Shown piece after piece: positions 57,101 to 64,000 of a stretch of DNA of 64,000 bases. The stretch's first letter is position 1. Each line of letters begins with the position of its first letter. Below the pieces are notes generated by a model. It did no database searches, was not told the DNA's origin, and saw only the letters and a list, made by a program, of their open reading frames with translations. This stretch comes from Acanthosepion pharaonis (taxonomy: Eukaryota > Mollusca > Cephalopoda > Sepiida > Sepiidae). Where the stretch lies: contig CAHIKZ030000838.1 in NCBI GenBank assembly GCA_903632075.3, positions 785,001 through 849,000 on the forward strand, in the 5' to 3' direction. A program made the translations under genes and the position numbers.

Positions 57101-59559
57101 AAGGAGAACAGAAATAAAAAGAACAATTATATTTGGAATCAGAAATTGATGGTTGAAATTATTTAAGTATATAATGAAGAAAGAGGTTTTAGATAATTTG
57201 ATACATTCGGGACATACTGAATACAAGAGGGAAAGTGGAAAACTTTGGGTATCCTATCTAACGAGCTTGTGTAAGTGGATGGCAGATCAGGGATGGATAG
57301 TAAACTGACACCTACTGGTAAGAGATACAAAGGAGAAGAATTTGGGGAGAGCCATTATCACACTTGCCCTGCAGAAGACGGAATATAAAGGAAGGGCGCC
57401 TTTAACTTGTCCCTACTACTGCGAATCTAAGGGAAATAAATTTAGAAAGAAGGATGTTCAATTTGTTGCCTTTTCTCTAAGCTGTTTACCTAAAACGTTA
57501 AAAATCTAATTGGACTAGCGAAAAATCATTCTAAAAATTAGACAAAGTACAGAGAAAGGGAATAACTTCGTTAGAAAAGAAAAAAGTGCTGGAATTCTAT
57601 GTGATATCCGTTTTCGTATGTGCCAATGAATATCGGACAATGTCTCTTCGGTTGAGGAAAAACTAAAGTCAGCAGAAATGTGGTTCTACAGAAGGATACT
57701 GAAAATGCCATAGACGAAGCGAGTGAGGAAGATTTATAGAAAAAGCACTTATACTCAGAACCAAGAAAAGATAGCAGACATTCTTTCGTCGCATTATAAG
57801 GCAGCCGGAGCCTGCGTGGGGGCTTCTTGGAAAACATAACTCACAGGTCATACCGAGGGCAAAAGAGATAGACGAAGACAATGAGATACTTACCTGACGA
57901 GATTGTTGGAATGGATGGCGGAATTGTTGTCGCAGGGATAAATAATTGTTTTTAAGGGTCATAATCGCCTTTGTCCTGAAGAGACGCATGACATAGAAGA
58001 AAAATGAACAATTTATTAGCACTTTACCGGAATCATATATAATTTTATTTTCTTTCATTTCATTTAATATTTATTCGTTATATTCGTCATATGAAAGGGA
58101 GTAAATGTATTTCATGATTTTATCCTCTATAGAAAAAATTATTAGTCTTACACAAAAATGCATTTGGTGTAGTATTTGTTATATAGAAGAGAGGTTATTA
58201 AAAGTTCTTTTATTCAATATTTAATTTTATCTATAATAGAGAAGATGATAAAAATTAACTCTTAGATTGCTTAATTGTTAAGCTGTCAATGTCATTATTT
58301 TGAATTTAAGAAAAACAGATATAATAATGTTACGTTACATTGACAAATTAGACACAATTCATAATTTCCAATACGCATTTATGCGCTCTGTGATTATTTT
58401 TTTTATTAATGACCAATAATTATTTGCCGTAAACATAAAACTTGAACTGCATCGACAGTTCATAGGTACATTGTGAAGTACACATTTAAGTTTGATTAAA
58501 AGGTTTTAAAATATACCAGTGAAATAAAAATGCTTTATATAATAACACGTTGTAACATGATAACATCTAAGGATCAAAATAACACTGACATTCAAAATAA
58601 CACTAAGTATTTTCTTAATATCTGATATTTAAAAAAATTCGACGTGAAAATAGAATTAGGAACAGTTTCGGATTAGGAGAGACATAAGGAGAATGGGGGA
58701 TTATTATTTTATTTAATCAAGTATAGAAAGTTGTGTTTCATTTTTATTTACATTCCGATTAACAACCATATTTATACTGTTATCACATCTTTCGACCGTT
58801 GTGCCCCTGGACTTCTTCAGGGGTCTATCGATCCGGGTAACCTTCATGAAAATTCCCGCGGAACGCTTTATCTAATCTGTTTTGGTCGGCTGTTCTCGTT
58901 CCGTTATTCATGTTGAAGAATATTTCATCTTGTCAGTTATTACTTACTGTTATATCTCGTGCAAGATATAATAAACAAAGTAAACCCGAGTGTGGTTTTC
59001 AATAATAATTTTATAATCGGATGTAGGTATGTCAAAATACAGAGTCAGGAGTAAGCTAACCGCAATGGTGTTAATAAACGAAGACCTTTTTCTACTGTTG
59101 CCTGTGGTCGTACTTTATCGGCAACCAGTCCGTCCATTATCGTGAATGGGGAAGTTGGGTTATCTCATCACAACACTTACTCTCTTCAACCAGATGTACA
59201 AACGCCTGAGGAAGGGCGCAGGGCATATCGGTCAAAACTTTATGAAAAGTAAGAAATAATAATTTGTCTTCCTAGAAATAAATAATAATTTCTTATCCCA
59301 GAAATATAGTGCGTAATAAATATTTTACTTTCACAATAAATATTACGTGTGTTAAAAAGATACTAACGTTTTTAATCCTGTCTAATATAATAATATGTTA
59401 AAGGAGGTCATGGTTATTATTTGATATCATGATATGATGATAATAAATATTTTTATTTCTTTTTAATAATAGACTGCATCGGGATGACAATACTTCCTAG
59501 GTCTCGTGTGCTCTTTTATGTGAAAATCGGTCACATAACAATCTGGAGAAAAAGAGCTA
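51033..59559 (+). CDS. Secreted two-module cysteine-rich protein (five exons seen; 3-prime end uncertain)
   Basis: Exons by inspection: 51033-51150, 51703-51927, 52449-52532, 56115-56366, 59473-59559. All junctions have AG acceptors and GTAAG donors and all introns are phase 1, so exons 2-5 are symmetric. The protein (about 256 residues so far) has a signal peptide (Leu-rich core, residues 4-13; likely cut near 18-19). Two modules follow, each coded by a long plus a short exon. Module 1 has Cys96, 105, 106, 116; module 2 has Cys205, 214, 215, 228. Both show C-N-W-x6-C-C, and both have L-F exactly 12-13 residues after the last Cys. Residues 163-200 are about half Asp/Glu, followed by Arg202-204 and a very basic module 2. 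Function is not recognised. The spacing faintly recalls secreted DUF4773-type domains, unverified. Either exon 5 is terminal (stop 59574-59576 by read-through) or more exons lie downstream. Confidence 0.8.
51258..51348 (+). repeat. tRNA-like sequence (SINE head) in intron 1
   Basis: The 91-nt segment starts GGGGCA and ends TGCCCC, so a 6-bp acceptor-like stem forms. It has an A-box-like CATAGTGTAATGGTTAGC and a B-box-like GAGTTCGATACTC with a paired T-arm. A credible 5-bp anticodon stem with a 7-base loop is not apparent, and a 3-prime extension of AT-rich sequence follows, so a tRNA-derived SINE is more likely than a working tRNA gene. Confidence 0.55.
51703..51927 (+). CDS. Exon 2: module 1, N-terminal part with C-N-W-x6-C-C
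   Basis: Acceptor TTTTTTCAG at 51694-51702, donor GTAAGTTT at 51928. Residues 40-114: a predicted helix (VADKIMKDIDHLLSSL), an Asn/Asp-rich spacer with possible N-glycosylation (N-A-S at 89-91 and N-W-S at 97-99), then Cys96, 105 and 106. Confidence 0.85.
51928..52448 (+). other. Intron 2 of the secreted-protein gene
   Basis: 521-bp AT-rich intron, GTAAGT...TTCTAG, without recognised repeats apart from a short LINE-like ATGAACTACATAACGAGTTTATG near 52327. Confidence 0.75.
52449..52532 (+). CDS. Exon 3: module 1, C-terminal strand-rich part
   Basis: 84 bp, residues 115-142 plus one base. Acceptor TTCTAG, donor GTAAGTAT at 52533. Contains Cys116 and the hydrophobic stretch NLFVQVG. Corresponds to exon 5 in length (84 versus 87 bp), phase and L-F position. 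Confidence 0.8.
53735..54290 (-). repeat. Inverted repeat, right arm, in intron 3
   Basis: Inverted partner of 49815-50362; the two arms enclose 3.4 kb including the promoter and exons 1-3. Confidence 0.9.
55040..55600 (+). repeat. Block A', copy of 43400-43970
   Basis: See the copy at 43400-43970. Non-coding; it contains a poly-A/poly-G interrupted tract at 55190-55230. Confidence 0.65.
55611..55818 (+). repeat. Block F', copy of the gene's upstream block F
   Basis: Direct repeat of 50590-50798, ending about 300 bp before exon 4, much as block F ends about 235 bp before exon 1. Confidence 0.9.
56115..56366 (+). CDS. Exon 4: acidic spacer and module 2 with C-N-W-x6-C-C
   Basis: Acceptor TTTCTTGCAG, donor GTAAGTTT at 56367. 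Residues 143-226: a helix-like segment (YKKTLENIFQDASKLI), a strongly acidic region (163-200), Arg202-204, then Cys205, 214 and 215 in a basic context. Confidence 0.85.
56980..57370 (+). pseudogene. RTE-like LINE C-terminal remnant
   Basis: Shows MWFYIKMLRIS (57030-57066 region), a HSGHTEYK-like piece, then WVSYLTSLCKWMADQGW (57247-57297). Same family as the remnants at 35100 and 48777, with stops and shifts. Confidence 0.8.
57180..58290 (+). repeat. 1.1-kb direct repeat, left copy
   Basis: Matches 60563-61640 through LINE debris and the following unique AT-rich tail (ATTTCATTTAATATTTATTCG to CTCTTAGATTGCTTAA). The match therefore reflects segment duplication rather than two insertions. Confidence 0.85.
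57640..58010 (+). pseudogene. RTE-like LINE remnant, second tandem piece
   Basis: QQKCGSTEGY-type sequence near 57670 corresponds by frame shift to the AEMWFYRRIL motif. Later DNA encodes decayed TRKNGGIVVAGINNCF-like and IIAFVLKRR pieces (57955-57990). Confidence 0.6.
58291..58779. other. No gene recognised
   Basis: AT-rich intronic DNA. Confidence 0.55.
58780..59260 (+). repeat. Penelope-like terminal sequences
   Basis: TTTCGACCGTTGTGCCCCTGG with CTTCTTCAGGGG (58790-58822), and GAGGAAGGGCGCAGGGCATATCGGTCAAAAC (59211-59241), are the two orientations of the kind of end motif that Penelope elements carry. A degraded element may lie between. Confidence 0.45.
59473..59559 (+). CDS. Exon 5: module 2, C-terminal strand-rich part
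   Basis: Acceptor TTAATAATAG (weak polypyrimidine tract), residues 227-255 with Cys228 and RVLFYVKIG. A GTAAGT follows at 59560. If this donor is not used, translation stops at TAA 59574-59576 after a few residues, and an AATAAA lies at 59661-59666. Confidence 0.7.
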
Positions 59560-59660
59560 GTAAGTATCGACCATAAAATTAATTAAAAAATCATTTAAGG
59601 CAGGTAAACATAAAAAAACGAGAATTATACTGGTGATGTTAAGATGATGTATACTGAATT

Positions 59661-59666
59661 AATAAA
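59661..59666 (+). promoter_or_regulatory. Possible polyadenylation signal
   Basis: AATAAA 85 bp after the read-through stop of exon 5. In DNA this AT-rich it may be chance. Confidence 0.3.
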
Positions 59667-59671
59667 TTTTC

Positions 59672-59681
<10 letters not shown>

Positions 59682-59747
<66 letters not shown>
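59682..59747. repeat. (CA)/(TA)n microsatellite
   Basis: Long TA run immediately before the second mariner. Confidence 0.95.
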
Positions 59748-59749
<2 letters not shown>

Positions 59750-59751
59750 TA

Positions 59752-60560
59752 TGAGGGTAGTTCAAAAGTTCTAAATCTTACCCAGAAGTATTTTTTGAGA
59801 ACACAGTTTTTTTACAATTTTTCAATATATTCTTCCTTGACATCAGTGGTCCAATGATGCTTAAGCATTGCTATCCTATCACAGAAAAAGATGGCGTCAT
59901 TCAAAACCTCCACGCAACACATATGATCATATCATTGTTTCCAAATTGCCGACCACGCAGGTGGGGGGTTGAGTTTAGGAAACAGAAAGAAATCAGATGG
60001 AGCTAGTCCTAGCGAGTAAAGGGAATGAGGTAGCAATTCAAATCCACGATTGACTGCTTTAGCAACTGCAACCTGATCAGTGTGAACGAGCGCGTTATCC
60101 TGGAACAAGATCACATCTGCCCTCAGTTTCCTTCTGCGTTTCGACTTGATTTCTTTCTTCACTTGTATTACTTCTTACTTACATATTACTGTCCATTAAT
60201 AGCTTTTCCCTTCTCGAAATAGTCTATCATCAATACGCCTTGTGAATCCGACAAAACAGAAGCCATCACCTTACCAACGGACAGTGCCTATGTAAAATTA
60301 TTCGGGGCGGAGAAAGAGAATATGTACACTGTTTGAATCTTTGATTCAGGTTCGAACTGGTGGACACAGGCTTCATCTTTAGTCTGTCGTGGAAATTCTC
60401 AGGGTTAACCTAAAATGAGTCATAAGTGTCTTGAAAATGCCAGACCTTTCCATCTTCAGCATTCTTGGGACACATCTTGCAGACATCTTGCTCATCCCCA
60501 AAATCTCAATATGGACTGGACTAGAAATAATATCTATGGACCTAGCTATCTGCTGGACAT
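59752..60560 (-). pseudogene. mariner, N-terminally truncated
   Basis: The left end GAGGGTAGTTCAAAAGTTCT matches the ends of the element at 4682-5905, so it is the same family. The minus strand reads ARSIDIISSPVH, IEILGMSKMSARCVPRML (60520-60455), then KEEIKSKRRRKLRADVILFQDNALVHTDQVAVAKA, with the second catalytic Asp block, and LGLAPSDFFLFPKLN (about 60015-59970) with the final catalytic region. The right terminal repeat and the N-terminal DNA-binding part are missing because the sequence switches abruptly to LINE debris near 60560. Frame shifts are present. Confidence 0.85.
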
Positions 60561-60562
60561 AT

Positions 60563-61640
60563 ATATTGGATAATTTCATACACTTGGGACATACTGAATA
60601 CAAGAAGGACAGCGGAAAACATTGGGTATCCTACCTAACTAGCTTGTGTAAGTGGATGGCAGATCATAGAGGGATAATATAACTGACAGTTATTAGTAAG
60701 AGATATAAAGAATAAGAATTTGTTTAGAGAGTAATGTACTAAAGAGACACGACACATAAAAGAAGGAATCCTTTGCGTACTACTTCGAATCTAAGGGGAA
60801 TTAATTCAGAAAGAAATATGTTCAATTTGTTGGCTTTCCTCTCCTGAGCTATTTATCTAAAAAGTTAAAAATCTAACCGAACGTGAATTAGAGTAGCGAA
60901 AAAGCTTTCTAAAATTTAATCAAAGTGCAGAGAAAGGGAATGACTTCGTAAGAAACAAAGAAAATAGTGCTGGAATTCTATGTGATAACTATTTTCCTAT
61001 ATGGCAATGAATATTGGACAATCTCCGTCCGGATGAGGAAAAAACTAGAGTCAGCAGAAATGTGGCTCTACAGAAGGATACTGATGAAAATGCCATAGAC
61101 GAAACGAGTAAGGAAGCTTTATAGAAAAAGCACTCAGAACCAAGAAAAAATAACTGACATTCCTTCGTCGCATAATGAGGAAAGGGAGCTTGGAAAACAT
61201 CACCCTCACGGGGCATGTTGATGACAAAGGAGATAGGTGAAGACAGTGAACGACTTGCCTAACGAGATTGCACGAATGGATAGCAGAATTTTGAACGTAG
61301 GCATTAGCAAAGGGATCTATAATCGTTTGGCAGGAAAGAAGAATGAACAATTTATTACTAATTTATCGGAATCATAAAAAATTTTATCTTCACTCTCATT
61401 TCATTTAATATTTATTCGTTATATTCATTATATATAAAGGAGGAAATGCATTTGATGATTTTATCGTCTATAGAATAAATTGTTAGTCTTACACAAAAAC
61501 GCATTTTGTGTAATATTTATGTTATATAAACGAGAGGTCTTAAAGGTTTGTTTTTTTTTGTATTTAATATTTACATTTTATATATACAAGAGAAGATGTT
61601 AAAATTAACTCTTAGATTGCTTAACTGTTAATCTGTCGGC
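60563..61640 (+). repeat. 1.1-kb direct repeat, right copy
   Basis: Second copy of 57180-58290, with the same LINE debris: HLGHTEYKKDSGKHWVSYLT and SLCKWMADH at 60574-60670, and the AEMWLYRRILMKMP region at 61055-61095. Small indels differ between copies. Confidence 0.85.
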
Positions 61641-61649
61641 TAATTCCTC

Positions 61650-63600
61650 TTTGGATCTCATCAAGGAGCTCAAGGTACATAGCAAAGCACCGGACCATAT
61701 GTGACAGCAATATTCTAAGCATGGACAAATGGTACACTTTTACAGATATATAAAATAGATTCTGGAAAGAAAGATTGTCTCGCCCGACTTTCTTAGAAGC
61801 TGACCTAGCAATGGATTTAATGTATTCTTTCCACTTTCATATCAGTAGAGAACGTGAACCGAGAAAGGCATAACGGAGTCAATTTCCTGGAGGATAGCAT
61901 CAGTCTTGCTAATGGAAGGTATCAAGGTGTCTTTCCGATGATTAATGGAGAGAAGTTTAGTTGTGAAAGCGTTAAAATTAACAAGTCATCTTTTGCACCA
62001 GTTAACTACGGACTTGAGGATGTTTTGGACATCGGCTACCATTTTGACCTTGTCAGACTAATAAGCCTTACTATCGAGGCTGGAGTAAATTGTTGTGTCG
62101 ACAGCGTCGTTATTAGGTTGAGAGCTGAAGTTATCAGGAGGGTCAATAATGAAACTTTAAAATAGAGTAGGACCAAGAATGGAGCCCTGGGGGTACCTGC
62201 GTTAGTTGGAAAGGATCTAGAGGGGTTGTTGTTCAGATTAACTTTCATTTCCTGCTTTGATAGGAAAAACTGGATCAGTTCAAAAAAGTGACCGGAGACA
62301 CCGTAACTTTTCACCTAAAAGGCAAATAGGCCGATAGACGGAAGGGTTAGACGGCTCATGAGAGTCCTTAAAAACTGGAACAAAAAAAATGATGACTTCT
62401 GACAGGCAGGAAGTCAGAAAGCAATGAGGCATTTATTAGAACAGGGGCCAGTGTTCAGGAGCACACTTCTTAGCGAATGTTACAGGGATACCATTGGGTC
62501 CACATGATTTGTAGGGGATCTAGGTTAGAGATGATACCAGGAAGCATAAAAGGGGTTATATGCATATCACTCAACAGAGACTCAGAGCTAGGAGGAAAGT
62601 TAGGCAGGAATATTCCAAATGAGTCAAGTGTAGAGTTTGAGGGCAACGCATTCAGCTTTATCAGCAGAGGATGATAATAACTCATATTCATTGAAGAGGG
62701 GGTGAATATAGACTTTACACTTAATGCCATATTAAAGAGCCGCCAGTAATCGCGAGAGCCAGAGTTGTTAGAAGCTATGCGGTGCCACATTCTCTGGCCA
62801 AACAGGAACTTTGCTCTTTTCAGGATTCGCTTAAATACAATGGGAGCAGCAACGAATAGGCGTCTGTTGTGATGAGAGCCGTCACGCTGGCATAGCCTAG
62901 TGGTTCCTGTTTGCTATAGAGAGCGGATGAAAGAGTCCATGCTATCTTTGATCCAAGAAGAAACGTCAGTGGCACAATGGGGAGTTTAAAGATGTCAGTC
63001 CAGGGGTGGGAGCGTCACGGGAAAAAAATCTTACCAAGAGGGCAGTGTTCCGAAGCTTGGAAAGAGCTATGACAGGAGATAAGAAATAAATCAATTAGCA
63101 AATCATGTTCCTCGGTTTTGCTCGTCCACGATATGATAAAAGGATTGGGCAATGGAAACATATCTGAAAACCAGCAACACCAATCTCTTTAGAATGTTTA
63201 AGCCACGTGTTTAAACTCACCAAAGACAAAAATGTTTGCAGATGGGTTTTCTATACTGTCACGAATTATGTCTAATATGCTGCAGTTGTGAGAAGAGTGG
63301 GGGGTGATAAAGGAAAAAGCGATAACTAACAGAGTTTAGTAATGAAAGACGGAATCACATGAAGGAGTAGTCTGCGGACGGGAGTGACAATTCCGTGGAC
63401 ATCGGAAGATTATTCCGGATGTAAACACCAAAGCCATGCATATGAATGCTGGGATCTTTTCGGCAAAGTGGAAGATAGCCTGGAACCAAGAATCCATTAG
63501 CCGTAATGGAAGAAATTAAATTAGATTCACCGTTCCAATAGGAAAGATTATACGCTGTAAAAGTTATAAGGCATACCACGAATATTAATGAAAGAAAAGG
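61650..63600 (-). pseudogene. Jockey/CR1-like LINE: endonuclease to reverse transcriptase
   Basis: The minus strand, from right to left, holds an N-terminal endonuclease piece (ISSITANGFLVPGYLPLCRK and GFGVYIRNNLP, 63510-63395) and a decayed HVAKTF/GVAGFQICFH-type part near 63215-63150. A linker follows with MWHRIASNNSGSRDYWRLFN (62790-62730), PPSSESLLSDMHITPFML (62600-62545) and a P-D-G-I-P remnant. Reverse transcriptase pieces come next: KSYGVSGHFFELIQFFLSKQ (62311-62255) and SFPTNAGTPRAPFLVLLYF (62215-62160, family form A-G-V-P-Q-G-S-I-L-G-P). A K-M-A-D-V-Q tail lies near 62040. Stops and shifts are frequent and no YADD box is intact. Confidence 0.85.
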
Positions 63601-64000
63601 CTGGGGTGGGTATGTGATTATTTGTCTGTTTTAGTTCTATTTCTTTTTGTTGTGTTTTCCATGAAATTTGTTTTGATGAGAGAGAGAAAAAAACCCACCA
63701 TAACTGGCGTTATTTTTCTTCAATGATAATACAAATCAACTCTAAGGCAGAATCCTCAATAATTCCATAGAATAATTATGAAACGCATTTCTTTTAGACA
63801 AAAAATACTTATTCTACTAAATAACCTACGTCTTAATTCACTTATTTTTACTTTACTCATCCAGACCCGTAAATGATTATTTATTGGGGATAAAAACTGG
63901 ACAATTTTAAATAACACTGAAATTTGTCTGCACTAAACGGCTCATAACTAAAGTGCTGGATGGGGGTAAAACAACATCTAATTTGGATACTGCCAATTAA
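63601..64000. other. No gene recognised
   Basis: AT-rich sequence at the window edge. No further phase-1 exon for the secreted-protein gene was recognised here. Confidence 0.5.

Larger units (their letters stand above)
56367..59472 (+). other. Intron 4 of the secreted-protein gene
   Basis: 3.1-kb intron filled with LINE debris (56980-58020), the left copy of a 1.1-kb direct repeat, and Penelope-like ends (58780-59260). Confidence 0.65.

Noticed and set aside
62477..62674. Plus-strand frames at 61854-62165 and 62477-62674
   Set aside because: They are antisense to the Jockey/CR1-like element, whose minus-strand motifs are clear.

Overview
The window is animal (metazoan) DNA, most likely from a cephalopod mollusc of octopus type. 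It is AT-rich and gene-poor, full of (TA)n, (CA)n and (ATT)n microsatellites, tRNA-like SINE fragments, and decayed copies of RTE-like, Jockey/CR1-like, R2/NeSL-like and Penelope-like retroelements plus mariner transposons. There is no bacterial or phage organisation. Almost all long open frames are retroelement debris or low-complexity artefacts. The lineage call is inferred from the repeat repertoire. No BLAST or Dfam search could be run.

Layout. 1-11.7 kb: a duplicated SINE-like block, a minus-strand Penelope-type reverse transcriptase, the 3-prime part of an RTE-like LINE with a single stop, a nearly complete mariner with matching ends and TA target duplication, an inverted pair of LINE 3-prime ends, and a Jockey-like reverse transcriptase. 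11.75-25.6 kb: a direct tandem segmental duplication (units of about 6.5 and 6.8 kb), each unit holding a SINE, a YMDD LINE with an AAG/AAT tail, and a mariner remnant. 25.6-35.5 kb: a foldback structure with promoter-like arms around an RT C-terminal fragment, a Penelope element with its GIY-YIG region, LINE ends, and minisatellites of 41 and about 32 bp. 36.4-37.8 kb: a satellite-like array with a 167-bp step. 40-43.2 kb: three more retroelement fragments. 43.4-50.8 kb: AT-rich blocks that recur around the one convincing gene.

The gene. From about 50.9 kb a TATA promoter precedes a multi-exon plus-strand gene (five exons seen, 51033-59559). Every intron is phase 1 with a strong GTAAG donor. 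It encodes a secreted protein with a signal peptide and two cysteine modules, each split over two exons (2+3 and 4+5) with the pattern C-N-W-x6-C-C-x(9-12)-C. The second module follows a very acidic spacer and an Arg triplet and is strongly basic, an architecture resembling a precursor of a cationic cysteine-rich peptide. I do not recognise the family. Upstream sequences of the gene recur inside intron 3 and at 43-45 kb, an inverted repeat brackets exons 1-3, and a 1.1-kb direct repeat brackets exon 5. The locus therefore looks shaped by local duplication, and relatives may lie in neighbouring DNA.
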